From: a virus
Reading direction: 5' to 3' (one strand)
Virus record (IMG/VR): IMGVR_UViG_3300029268_000040
Location: 1-42,053 of that record
DNA length: 42,053 nt
Position numbers and translations under genes: made by a program. Below are positions 31,387 to 39,648 of the stretch, piece by piece. The stretch's first letter is position 1. Each line of letters opens with the position of its first letter. The notes under the pieces were generated by a model that was not told the origin of the DNA, searched no databases, and saw only the letters and a list, made by a program, of their open reading frames with translations.

Positions 31387-31430
31387 AAAGAATAAAGTAT
31401 ATATATCAGTTCAAGAATAGGAGTAATCAT

Positions 31431-31613
31431 ATGCCCATGAAAAAAGGCGCTAGCAAAGCAACGCGTAATAAGAACATTAAAGAGGCCATGAGCTCGATTA
31501 AGAAGAAGGGCACATTTGGACATTCAGGCAAAAAGCCAAAGGCTAAACTGCGTAAGATGGCGATTGCTGCTTCATATGCTACGCAGAGAAAAGCTAAAGG
31601 GCGTGGTAAATGA
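31431..31613 (+). CDS. Small Lys-rich protein, DUF6496-like
   Basis: A 60-residue protein with AGGAG before the ATG. KKGASKATRNKNIKEAM and a final AIAASYATQRKAKGRGK match small phage proteins of the DUF6496 type. Net charge is strongly positive, so nucleic-acid binding is plausible. Its stop overlaps the next start (ATGA). Confidence 0.7.
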   Translation: MPMKKGASKATRNKNIKEAMSSIKKKGTFGHSGKKPKAKLRKMAIAASYATQRKAKGRGK

Positions 31614-31753
31614 TCGCTGTCTATATTCTAGCGGCTATTCTTGCGCTAGTTCTTTTGCCGTACGCTTTACGTGGTTTGATATTCATTGGTGCTCTGTTGT
31701 TATTTGCCGTGCTTTGGCCTATCCATTCAATAAGAGAGATTAAAAACAAATGA
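31610..31753 (+). CDS. 47-residue membrane peptide
   Basis: MIAVYILAAILALVLLPYA and GLIFIGALLLFAVLWPI form two hydrophobic segments with a charged end. It overlaps both neighbours by 4 bases (ATGA at each end), strong support for translational coupling. Function unknown. Confidence 0.75.
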   Translation: MIAVYILAAILALVLLPYALRGLIFIGALLLFAVLWPIHSIREIKNK

Positions 31754-32061
31754 GACATGAAATCAAAGTTAGGAAAATAAGCAATGGCTATATTTTATCG
31801 TACGATGTGGATTGTGATGACGGAAGCATTCTAACTCTTGAACAGGTCATGCAGGTTGACCAAGATTGTGACGGGCTTACTAGTGAGCGAGAGGCGTTAA
31901 TTGAAGCTCTTTATGAAATAGTAGACTATTTTGATTTAGGTTATCAAAAGCATTCCAAGCCTAACGAGATGTTTATTAAGATTGCAATGATTCCCGGAGA
32001 AGATTTTTGGAAAGAGGAAGACGCCGAATATGAAGAGGTGGAAGTTAAAATAAAAGAATAA
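31750..32061 (+). CDS. Acidic hypothetical protein
   Basis: A 103-residue protein starting at the ATGA overlap. A beta-type N-terminus (HEIKVRKISNGYILSYDVDCDDG) is followed by a helix (SEREALIEALYEIVDYFD) and an acidic tail. No family recognised. Located before the large terminase. Confidence 0.75.
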   Translation: MRHEIKVRKISNGYILSYDVDCDDGSILTLEQVMQVDQDCDGLTSEREALIEALYEIVDYFDLGYQKHSKPNEMFIKIAMIPGEDFWKEEDAEYEEVEVKIKE

Positions 32062-32063
32062 CA

Positions 32064-32195
32064 ATGGAACAATTAATTTTATATATTATATTTTTTGTAT
32101 TATTGATTGCATTTATTGCGGCTGGGATGTTTGTACTTGTGCTTTTACTAGAAAGATTAAAAGATAAACAAACTAGAACCAACAAATACCATTGA
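32064..32195 (+). CDS. 43-residue membrane peptide
   Basis: MEQLILYIIFFVLLIAFIAA and GMFVLVLLLE span the membrane once or twice; the tail is basic (RLKDKQTRTNK). It starts 2 bases after the previous stop. Together with the 31610 gene this makes two membrane peptides among the terminase genes. Confidence 0.65.
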   Translation: MEQLILYIIFFVLLIAFIAAGMFVLVLLLERLKDKQTRTNKYH

Positions 32196-32236
32196 TTATA
32201 TTATTCGGTTAGAGAAGTTAAAAATAAGGTAGCGCG

Positions 32237-34903
32237 ATGCTTACCCGCGAAATGTCAAAGCTGATGAAGCGTGTGGAGTATGCGGCTTCGGTCAAAGAAA
32301 ATCACAATCAAGTTATTATAGACTTAGACAACTATACTATAATCGTTCCCGATTATCCCGAGCCTACAGTATATAGGCCTACATCTACGGCCCTAGCGTT
32401 CCACAGAGCAGATGATCGCGTACGGGTGATACGTGGGCACGTAGGCAGTGGTAAGTCAACCATGATGTGTGCAGAGATTGTATTCAGAGCGGTTAAGATG
32501 GCGGCATGTAAGGACGGGATAAGGCGGAGTAGGTGGGCTATTGTCCGTAATACCTACGGCGATTTAGCCAAGACAACATTAACCACGTGGAAGATGTGGT
32601 TTGCTAACCTAGGCTCGATGAGATGGAGGGAAGGAAAAAGCTTTACAATAGATCACACATTCAATGCTATTGTTAAACAAAATGGTACTGAAGAAACGCA
32701 CAAGGTAGAGATGCAATTGCTACCCATTGCATTAGATAACGTTAGTGACGTTACCAAGCATTTAAAATCACTCGAAGTTACGGGGGTATTTTTAAATGAA
32801 CTATCAGAACTTAATCGCATGGTGCTTGATTTCTTCTCTGGTGGCCGTCTTCCTCGGTTTCCTAGCCTTAAAGATATGCCCGAAGGTGTTGCGTACTGGT
32901 GCGGCATCTTTGCTGATACGAACCCACCTGAGGTTTCGAGCTGGATATATAAATTATTTGAAGTTGATAAGCCGCAAGAATATACAATGTTCGTACAGCC
33001 ACCAGCAGTATTGAAGGAGAATGATAAATATATAATTAACCCTAATGCGGAGAACCTTAAAAATATTCAAAATGGTGAGCAAGAATATATAAAGATGACT
33101 TGGGGCAAATCAGAAAGTTTTATACAAGTTTATCTTATGGGTGAATATGGAACGTTGAGTGATGAGAAAAGAGTCTATTATAGTTATAACGATGATATTC
33201 ATAGTAGTGATCATATCGTTATTGATTATAAATCACCTTTGATTATTGGCGTTGACCTAGGCACTGTTGCACCTGCTTTTATAATCGGACAGATGCAGGG
33301 GCCGGTGCTTGTTGGTATCAAAGAATTTTGCGGAGAGTTCACGACAATTAGGGAAATGTGTAATGATGCTGTAATGCCTTGGCTTCATGATAATTGCAAA
33401 GGGATGAGGCTTGGGGCGGTAGTGTTTGATATCGCGAAAACCGACCATGGCGATGTTCAGCTGCGCGAATTTTTCGGTTCTGTAGTTATTCCTGCGCAAA
33501 CTAATAATATTTCACAGAGAATAGACGCAGTAGCAAAACGTTTATCTCGTTTGTCACAGGGCAAGCCTTTACTTGTTATCAGTCGTTCTGGTTGTCCGGA
33601 ATTACGTAAAGGATTTAATGGAAAATATTATTATAGAAGAGTAAAAATAATTGGAGAAGAGAAATTTACAGAGGAACCTTACAAAAATCATCCATTCAGC
33701 GATTGTTTAATCGCTGGAACTAAAGTAATGATGGCCGATTGCTCAGAAATGAATATTGAAGATATAAAGCCCGATATGATGGTATTAACACCAAGCGGAG
33801 CACGCAAAGTAACCCATGCATGGTTGGCGCGAAAGAATGCAGTTGTTTATGAATATACGTTCAGTAATGGATCAACGTTAGTAGCTACGCCAGAGCATAA
33901 GATATTTACAGATCGTGGGTGGATAGAAATAAATAAGTTGACCATTAATGATATGTTATTAAGTATTAATAATAAGGGTTGCTCATGGTTAAAGTTGTTT
34001 GTAAATTTTGCAAAAAAGAACTTGAAACATCTCAATGGAAGATTAATCACGGCGAAGGAAAACATTGCTCGCGCAATTGTGCATTTGCGGGTAGAAGAAA
34101 AAAATATGGCATTGAGATTGACGATAAATGGTTCACGCTTAGTAGTAATGGAAAATATTATGAAAACAAAAATGGAAAAACCACAATTGAATTACATAGA
34201 TATATTTGGGAAAAATACAATGGGAAGATTCCAAAGAAGATGTGCATACATCACAAGGATGGTAACAGCCTTAATAATACCATTGAAAATTTGGAACTTA
34301 TGTCCACTATTGAACACAACCGTATGCATACAAAAGAACGATATATACAACATCCAGAGCTCAAAAAACATGCCCTTGATGCCGCTAGAACTTCGGGGAA
34401 GGCTTGGCATGGAACTAAAGAGGGTTTGGAGTGGCACAGCAAAAATGGTAAAAAATCTTGGCTTAAAAGAACAAAGAAAGTATTTAAATGTTGGAGATGT
34501 GGAAAAGAATATGAAGCTTATAGCGCAGGATATTGCTCCTCAGTTTGTAGTGAAAAAGAAAGATACAGAAAGCTTATTAATGATAAAGTTAAAAAATGCG
34601 TTATATGTAATAAAGAATTTTTTGTTCATAAACGTACAAAGACCAAAACATGTGGCCACACTTGTAGATACGCGCTTATGCTCAGAACTAAAAGACGTAT
34701 ACGATATAACGGTTGAAGATGAACATTGCTTTTTTGCTAATGGACTACTTGTACATAATTGTCACGACGCATGGCAGTATATTAATCTACATGTCAACTA
34801 TGAGACAGAATTATCGCATACATTTGATCCAAAGGCAGAAGCTCTAGAAAAGTGGGAATTTAAAAAGTTTAGGAATAAAGCCGATGGTGTGACAGGTTAT
34901 TAA
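32237..34903 (+). CDS. terL: Terminase large subunit interrupted by an intein
   Basis: An 888-residue precursor. The ATPase has Walker A GHVGSGKS (67-74) and Walker B VTGVFLNELSE (181-191). The RNase H-like nuclease has IIGVDLG (D340), GAVVFDIAK (D398) and a third acid in CHDAWQY (D844). The last motif is split: HPFSD, then the intein (residues 490-841), then CHDAWQY. Removing it leaves a 536-residue terminase of normal size. The intein site, inside a catalytic motif, is typical of inteins. An HNH gene lies in another frame within the intein. The protein packages DNA through the portal and cuts the concatemer. Confidence 0.95.
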   Translation: MLTREMSKLMKRVEYAASVKENHNQVIIDLDNYTIIVPDYPEPTVYRPTSTALAFHRADDRVRVIRGHVGSGKSTMMCAEIVFRAVKMAACKDGIRRSRWAIVRNTYGDLAKTTLTTWKMWFANLGSMRWREGKSFTIDHTFNAIVKQNGTEETHKVEMQLLPIALDNVSDVTKHLKSLEVTGVFLNELSELNRMVLDFFSGGRLPRFPSLKDMPEGVAYWCGIFADTNPPEVSSWIYKLFEVDKPQEYTMFVQPPAVLKENDKYIINPNAENLKNIQNGEQEYIKMTWGKSESFIQVYLMGEYGTLSDEKRVYYSYNDDIHSSDHIVIDYKSPLIIGVDLGTVAPAFIIGQMQGPVLVGIKEFCGEFTTIREMCNDAVMPWLHDNCKGMRLGAVVFDIAKTDHGDVQLREFFGSVVIPAQTNNISQRIDAVAKRLSRLSQGKPLLVISRSGCPELRKGFNGKYYYRRVKIIGEEKFTEEPYKNHPFSDCLIAGTKVMMADCSEMNIEDIKPDMMVLTPSGARKVTHAWLARKNAVVYEYTFSNGSTLVATPEHKIFTDRGWIEINKLTINDMLLSINNKGCSWLKLFVNFAKKNLKHLNGRLITAKENIARAIVHLRVEEKNMALRLTINGSRLVVMENIMKTKMEKPQLNYIDIFGKNTMGRFQRRCAYITRMVTALIIPLKIWNLCPLLNTTVCIQKNDIYNIQSSKNMPLMPLELRGRLGMELKRVWSGTAKMVKNLGLKEQRKYLNVGDVEKNMKLIAQDIAPQFVVKKKDTESLLMIKLKNALYVIKNFLFINVQRPKHVATLVDTRLCSELKDVYDITVEDEHCFFANGLLVHNCHDAWQYINLHVNYETELSHTFDPKAEALEKWEFKKFRNKADGVTGY
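33704..34759 (+). mobile_element. Intein (352 residues) in terL with an out-of-frame HNH insert
   Basis: Block A: Cys1 in CLIAGTKVM. Block B: GSTLVATPEHKIFT (T62, H65). Blocks F and G: VYDITVEDEHCFFANGLLVHN, with His351 and Asn352, then Cys+1 of the extein. So all Hint splicing residues are present. In the intein frame, the 245 residues between blocks B and F match no endonuclease; they read through the region where a separate frame encodes the HNH protein. The frame stays open throughout, so splicing should still be possible. Confidence 0.92.
33985..34716 (+). CDS. HNH homing endonuclease encoded out of frame inside the intein
   Basis: A 243-residue protein in the -1 (+2) frame of terL. The ATG at 33985 has AAGGG 6 bases upstream. 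CKFCKK and CSRNC form an N-terminal zinc finger; RYIWEKYNG precedes the HNH core CIHHKDGNSLNNTIENLELMSTIEHNRMH (H89, H90, N102, H111, H115). Two more Cys4 fingers follow (CWRCGK...CSSVC, CVICNK...CGHTC). The stop lies within intein block F. It would probably cut intein-less terL alleles and spread the element. Confidence 0.92.
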   Translation: MVKVVCKFCKKELETSQWKINHGEGKHCSRNCAFAGRRKKYGIEIDDKWFTLSSNGKYYENKNGKTTIELHRYIWEKYNGKIPKKMCIHHKDGNSLNNTIENLELMSTIEHNRMHTKERYIQHPELKKHALDAARTSGKAWHGTKEGLEWHSKNGKKSWLKRTKKVFKCWRCGKEYEAYSAGYCSSVCSEKERYRKLINDKVKKCVICNKEFFVHKRTKTKTCGHTCRYALMLRTKRRIRYNG

Positions 34904-34941
34904 GGCGTATTATAAGCAAAATAATATAACGGAGTATTACA

Positions 34942-37209
34942 ATGGGCATATTAAAATTTGATTATACGAGAGAGCAGTCGCAAGGTGGGGTTAAATATGA
35001 GCACAAAAAGGCAAATGTTGAGCTGTTAAAGAAGTATGCTTCTGAAGCAAACATAGCGCCATTATTAGATAATAACTTCCTTGCTCAATTAGGTACAGAT
35101 TTAGAGCGACAAGTAAGCGTTGATGATGACTCAAGATTAGAATGGATGGACAAGTACAATGGCGCCCTGGATATTGCACGTCAAAAGATTACAGTTAAAG
35201 AATATCCATTTGATAAAGCTTCCAATGTAAAACTCCCCCTCATTCTTCAAGGATGTGTACAGTTTAACGCACGCATAATGCCCGAAATTATTCAGAATAA
35301 TAAAACGGTATATGCTGCGATTAGCGGAACACCCACAATAGATGATGAACAATCAGCGCAACGGCTTAGTGATCACATGTCCCTTCAGACAATGAAAACA
35401 GTGGAAAACTGGGTTAGTGATACTGACAAGTTACTGATTGCCTTGCCTCTTGTGGGAACTGTTTTTAGAAAATGGTCGTATGATCCTATCATGCGTAAAC
35501 CCGCGTCTTTTTTATGTTTGCCTACTGAGATCATCATAAGTAACGATGTATCTTCGATTGAGAAAGCAGAGCGAATCACTCATGTTATAAGGATGTCGCG
35601 TAACGAAGTTATAGAACGAATTAAATTTGGTGTTTTTAGTGAAGATTGCTTGGACGGCCTCCCATTTGACAATGAATCAAGTGGCGTTCAAGTGGACAGT
35701 AACTATTCATCAGATGATGATGATAAAGAATTGCCATCAAGCATAGAAGATAGCCGGGATAATTATATATTGTGGGAAGTTTCTTGTTTTATGGACTTAG
35801 ACGATGATGGTTATTGTGAACCTTATACTGTTACTATCATGCGTAAAACAAAGAAAGTATGCCGAGTTGCTGCCCGCTTTGATGAAAGGGACTTTGTATT
35901 TAATGCTGAAGATGAATTAGTTAGGATCAATCCATCAATATATTATGCGGCGCATCACTTCTTGCCTTCTCCTGATGGCACTTTCTTAGGGATGGGTTTT
36001 GGTCAGATATTGTTACAGTTAAACAACGCCATTAACAGCGTTACGAATCAATTAATCGATTCTGGTACACTAGCTAACTTGCAAGGTGGATTCTTGAGCA
36101 AAGATTTAAGATTAAGAAAGGGCGAGATGCAGTTTAGCGCTGGAGAATGGAAACTTGTTAACTTTAGCGCTGGAATGGGAAGTTTATCCAACCATATATT
36201 CCCATTACCCTTTAAAGAACCATCACAAACGCTAATGTCATTGCTTCAATTCCTCGTAGATTTTGGGCGTCAGACTGCGAACATAAGTGATGTTCTGATG
36301 GGCAATCCACAATCTGCACAGATGCCGGCAACATCGGTAGTCACGCTGGTTGAGCAGGGTTCAAAGATATTTAGCAGTATATTGACAAGATTGTATGAAT
36401 CTTTAAGAAAAGAATTCACTATTTTGTTCAATATCAACAAAAAGTATTTGTCTTTATATCCTGAAAAGGATTTAATGACCAAAGCAGGGTTTATAACACA
36501 AAAAGACTATGAAAATGAAAGATTTAGCATTTATCCTATAGCAAATCCAGCCATGGGTATGGATGCTGTTCGATTGGCCAAACTGCAAGTTCTTATGCAG
36601 ATGGACACACCTTTGATTAATAGACGTGCAGTTATTATTAGATATTTAACAGCTTTGGGTATTCCGGAGCCTGAAAAGATTCTAACAGACGAGAAACAAT
36701 TAGCCCAACCAAGCGCGCAAGACTTGTTATTGCAGGCTCAAATCGAATTGGCTCATGCGCAAACTAGCGAAGCAAACATGCGAGCAGCCAAGATTATGCG
36801 CGATGGTGATTTGGATGCTATAAATGTTGGTTTAAAAGAAAAAGAAATTGAGATCAAAGCTATTTCCGAAGGAATTAAGGGAGCTATAGGCAAAGCTAAT
36901 GCCGTAGCGGCTTTAACAAGTGCGGAAAGCCGAGCCATGCCTCAAGATGTCAAGATTGCCGAAAACATAGTAGATGCAGAGGGCGCTAAAACTCAAATTC
37001 CTGTAGATATGAGCGGAATTAATCAGGCTATAGGATTGATACCACTTAAAGAGCCACAAATGGTTGCTCAACAACAAGCTCAACAACAAGCGCAGCAACA
37101 AGGTGGACAACTCCCACAAGGTGGTGGCGGTGGACAAGAACAAGGTGGCGCACCAGAATTGCCCCCTGAATTGCAGGCAATGCTTCAACAAATTGGGCAA
37201 GCAAAATAA
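34942..37209 (+). CDS. Portal protein
   Basis: A 755-residue protein. Portal features: a helical N-terminal part, KASNVKLPLILQGCVQFNARIMPEII, TVFRKWSYDP, the stem and clip region, and DVLMGNPQSAQMPATSVVTLVEQGSKIF followed by LYESLRKEF. The C-terminal 40 residues are Gln- and Gly-rich (QQAQQQAQQQGGQ). It forms the dodecameric DNA channel. It follows terL by 38 bases with GGAG upstream, and a hairpin terminator closes it. Size is like that of P22-type portals. Confidence 0.9.
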   Translation: MGILKFDYTREQSQGGVKYEHKKANVELLKKYASEANIAPLLDNNFLAQLGTDLERQVSVDDDSRLEWMDKYNGALDIARQKITVKEYPFDKASNVKLPLILQGCVQFNARIMPEIIQNNKTVYAAISGTPTIDDEQSAQRLSDHMSLQTMKTVENWVSDTDKLLIALPLVGTVFRKWSYDPIMRKPASFLCLPTEIIISNDVSSIEKAERITHVIRMSRNEVIERIKFGVFSEDCLDGLPFDNESSGVQVDSNYSSDDDDKELPSSIEDSRDNYILWEVSCFMDLDDDGYCEPYTVTIMRKTKKVCRVAARFDERDFVFNAEDELVRINPSIYYAAHHFLPSPDGTFLGMGFGQILLQLNNAINSVTNQLIDSGTLANLQGGFLSKDLRLRKGEMQFSAGEWKLVNFSAGMGSLSNHIFPLPFKEPSQTLMSLLQFLVDFGRQTANISDVLMGNPQSAQMPATSVVTLVEQGSKIFSSILTRLYESLRKEFTILFNINKKYLSLYPEKDLMTKAGFITQKDYENERFSIYPIANPAMGMDAVRLAKLQVLMQMDTPLINRRAVIIRYLTALGIPEPEKILTDEKQLAQPSAQDLLLQAQIELAHAQTSEANMRAAKIMRDGDLDAINVGLKEKEIEIKAISEGIKGAIGKANAVAALTSAESRAMPQDVKIAENIVDAEGAKTQIPVDMSGINQAIGLIPLKEPQMVAQQQAQQQAQQQGGQLPQGGGGGQEQGGAPELPPELQAMLQQIGQAK

Positions 37210-37217
37210 GTTAAGGT

Positions 37218-37244
37218 CAGTTGGTTACATTTTGTAACCGACTG
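37218..37244 (+). terminator. Hairpin after the portal gene
   Basis: CAGTTGGTTAC, loop ATTTT, GTAACCGACTG: 11 pairs with one G-T, then ATTTGTTTC. The T-tract is weak, so partial termination is likely. Confidence 0.6.
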
Positions 37245-37267
37245 ATTTGTTTCACGTGGAATGATGT

Positions 37268-37297
37268 TTGACATTACGTTTAGTTTTATGCTATAAG
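37268..37297 (+). promoter_or_regulatory. Promoter for the GroES-scaffold block
   Basis: TTGACA (37268-37273), 18-bp spacer, TATAAG (37292-37297) with an upstream TGC giving an extended -10. It lies in the 191-bp gap after the portal hairpin, about 100 bases before the next gene. Confidence 0.7.
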
Positions 37298-37400
37298 CCG
37301 TTGATTTGGTTAGAAATACCATATGAAAGTGTTAAAAGATAAAACAGCAAGTGTTATATAATAAAAGAAATGAAAAACAATAAAAATAAGGAGTGAGACA

Positions 37401-37700
37401 ATGAGCAGTAATTTAACTGAGAAAAACGAAGATTCAAAAACATATATAGAAGAACTCCGGCTTGCATATCATCATTGGAGACATGAAGACTTAGTAACTA
37501 AGATTTTATTTAAATATTTAAAAGTAACAGCAGATGATTTAACCTCATTTATTATAAACAACGCCTTTTCTAACGTTTCATCAGATGAAAAACTCATGTT
37601 ATACCATTTAACATGTGCTAAGTTGCAGTTAATAAATGAAATTCTAAACTTGACGGCTGATGATTTAGCAGAACAAATAGGGGAATACAACGATGAATAA
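37401..37700 (+). CDS. Hypothetical helical protein
   Basis: A 99-residue protein with AAGGAG 9 bases before the ATG. It is mainly helical (IEELRLAYHHWRHEDLVTKILFKYLKV, LMLYHLTCAKLQLINEILNLT) with no known domain. Its stop overlaps the GroES-like start by 8 bases, so the two are probably translated together. Confidence 0.8.
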   Translation: MSSNLTEKNEDSKTYIEELRLAYHHWRHEDLVTKILFKYLKVTADDLTSFIINNAFSNVSSDEKLMLYHLTCAKLQLINEILNLTADDLAEQIGEYNDE

Positions 37701-38019
37701 TTGCAAAATCAGGCCACGTAAAAACTATATTATTGTTAGAGAGCGTACGGCAATAAATGAAGTTAGGGGGATATTTATGCCAGACTCAGTTACTTCGACT
37801 TCTCAAAATCAAATGACCGAAGGTGAAATCATTTCCCTTGGGCCTCTGGCATTTCCAGGTGAGCAAGATGATTTTCCTGAAGGTACCATTGTTAAATTCA
37901 TAAAATACTCAGGTGAAGCTCTTGTTTACAATGGGGTGTTTTACCGTATCTTACTCGACGATGAATGCATTGGAAAAATGGATCACTATTTAGAATTAAA
38001 TGAAGATTTGTGTTCTTGA
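37693..38019 (+). CDS. GroES-like co-chaperonin
   Basis: A 108-residue protein. It follows the GroES fold order: IRPRKNYIIVRE, RGIFMPDS (mobile-loop region with a short hydrophobic tip), TEGEIISLGP, then FPEGTIVKFIKYSGEALVYNG and RILLDDECIGKM. Phage-encoded co-chaperonins, such as T4 gp31, let host GroEL fold the capsid protein. It sits between portal and scaffold genes, just upstream of the capsid genes, which fits. Confidence 0.8.
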   Translation: MNNCKIRPRKNYIIVRERTAINEVRGIFMPDSVTSTSQNQMTEGEIISLGPLAFPGEQDDFPEGTIVKFIKYSGEALVYNGVFYRILLDDECIGKMDHYLELNEDLCS

Positions 38020-38074
38020 GACAAAAAAGAAGCAACTCATAAATGAATTATATTAAAATATAGGAGTAGTGCGC

Positions 38075-39094
38075 ATGGCCAGAAAAAAAACAGAAAAGTC
38101 GCCGATGGATATAGCTATTGATCAGCAAACTGAGACTCCAGGTCAAGATGATTCAATTGTAGACACATCTGATTATGGGGAGCAAACAAACGTCTTGCCA
38201 GATGAAGTAGCGCAGGAACATTTAAACATTGAAGACAGTCCCCCGCAAGAAAGCGATACATCCGAATCGTTTTATACAGATATAGAGCTCAGAGCAATCG
38301 AGACAGGGTGGGTTCCTAAAGAAGCATATCATGGTGATGAAGCTAATTGGCGTGATGCGAAAACCTGGAATGATAAGAATAAAACGCTCTCCTTAGTTGA
38401 AGAACAGCGTAGAAAGATCGAGCAAATGGAGAAAACGCAAATTGAAATGCTTCAAATGATGAGGGAGGAGCGTGCTAGAGCTAATGAAATTCAAATATAT
38501 AAATTAGAAAAAGACAAGGAAGATGCTATTAGATTAGCAGATGTTAATGCAGTTAGGGAATTGGACGAAAGTATATCCAAATTGCGAGCAATTCCAGGGC
38601 CCAGCAAGCAAGCACCGGCTGAAAATGCTCAGCAAGTTCCAAATGAAGTAACGGAATTTGTAGGACGTAATAAGTGGTTTAACGGAACTGATGAATTGAG
38701 CGCTCGTAAAACTTTATATGCAAAAGCGTTAGAAAACGAATTGAATATTAAAAAAAGCGATATGTCCTTATCTGAAAAGATGTTACATATTGAAAATGAA
38801 GTAGCAAAAATATTTGATAAATCGAAACCTGTTACTAACAATATTGCTCCAGTAGAAAATAGGAGAACAACTATGAACACAAGAAATCCATCGAATGGTT
38901 TACCTAGTTATGAATCTTTACCAAAAGAAGCTCAGAAATTGATTGAATATTATGCAAAGAAAGAAGAATTCAGGGCTAAAAGAAACAATAAAGCTTTTAA
39001 TATTAATGAATATCGGGCGCGTTATGTTCGGGAATTAATTAAAAATAATACAATTGATGGCAAAGGCATTCCAAATGTTAAAGGAGGAAAATAA
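38075..39094 (+). CDS. Scaffolding protein
   Basis: A 339-residue protein starting at ATG 38075, with GGAG 8 bases upstream; a GTG at 38069 is in frame. The N-terminal 80 residues are acidic and disordered. IELRAIETGWVPKEAYHGDEANWRDAKTW is the usual scaffold-type motif (about 70-100). A long charged coiled coil (about 105-175) follows, and the C-terminus is basic (AKKEEFRAKRNNKAFN), the type of helix that binds the capsid protein. It acts before the decoration and capsid genes. Confidence 0.85.
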   Translation: MARKKTEKSPMDIAIDQQTETPGQDDSIVDTSDYGEQTNVLPDEVAQEHLNIEDSPPQESDTSESFYTDIELRAIETGWVPKEAYHGDEANWRDAKTWNDKNKTLSLVEEQRRKIEQMEKTQIEMLQMMREERARANEIQIYKLEKDKEDAIRLADVNAVRELDESISKLRAIPGPSKQAPAENAQQVPNEVTEFVGRNKWFNGTDELSARKTLYAKALENELNIKKSDMSLSEKMLHIENEVAKIFDKSKPVTNNIAPVENRRTTMNTRNPSNGLPSYESLPKEAQKLIEYYAKKEEFRAKRNNKAFNINEYRARYVRELIKNNTIDGKGIPNVKGGK

Positions 39095-39096
39095 TC

Positions 39097-39552
39097 ATGG
39101 CTAGTGACAAACAAATAGAAAAACAGGTGGAAATCCAAGCTGTACAAACACCTGAAGACAGGAGAATTAAAGCTAAAGAGAGGGCGAAAAACCTAACTAG
39201 AAAGAAACAATTTAATTATGCCCAGCATGGAATTAATGAAAACGACAAGAGATTCCATTTTCACTGGTCAAATATTGATGGTGCTAGAGGTTCAAACCTT
39301 GATATGTACTTGGAAAACGGGTATTCTAAATGTTTAGACAAAGAAGGCCATGACATACGGCGAAAAGGTCATACTCTTGGCCATTCTCAGATTTTATTAC
39401 GCATTCCAATCGAAGAATACAATTTGATACAGCATTATAAGTTAGACGAACCACGAGAAATACAAAAATCAATTGGCAAGAAAGATATTGCCAACCTACC
39501 TGAAGAACACATTTATGGTGATGTAATAACTACATCAGAAATAATCAAATAA
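39097..39552 (+). CDS. Conserved hypothetical protein of the head block
   Basis: A 151-residue protein with GGAGG upstream. The N-terminus is basic and helical; HFHWSNIDGARGSNLDMYLENGYSK is a pattern I associate with small proteins after scaffold genes in related phages. ILLRIPIEEYNLIQHYKLDEPREI may be a beta-alpha core. The function is unknown; capsid assembly is likely from position. Confidence 0.75.
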   Translation: MASDKQIEKQVEIQAVQTPEDRRIKAKERAKNLTRKKQFNYAQHGINENDKRFHFHWSNIDGARGSNLDMYLENGYSKCLDKEGHDIRRKGHTLGHSQILLRIPIEEYNLIQHYKLDEPREIQKSIGKKDIANLPEEHIYGDVITTSEIIK

Positions 39553-39600
39553 TATATTATTTTATTATAATTTTTATTAATTAAAACTTCGAAGAAAACG

Positions 39601-39624
39601 ACACGCTTTTTGCGTGTTTTTTTT
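39601..39624 (+). terminator. Terminator before the decoration and capsid genes
   Basis: ACACGC, loop TTTTT, GCGTGT, then seven more T: a textbook intrinsic terminator. It follows a TTAATTA...TTCGAAGAAA element (39577-39597) also found before 41251. Confidence 0.85.
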
Positions 39625-39648
39625 ATAAAAAATTCATGAGGGCTTAAC

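Noticed and set aside
33985-34716. Programmed ribosomal frameshift joining terL to the HNH frame
   Set aside because: No obvious slippery heptamer and hairpin is seen near the junctions, the HNH has its own start and ribosome site, and the terL frame remains open through the intein.
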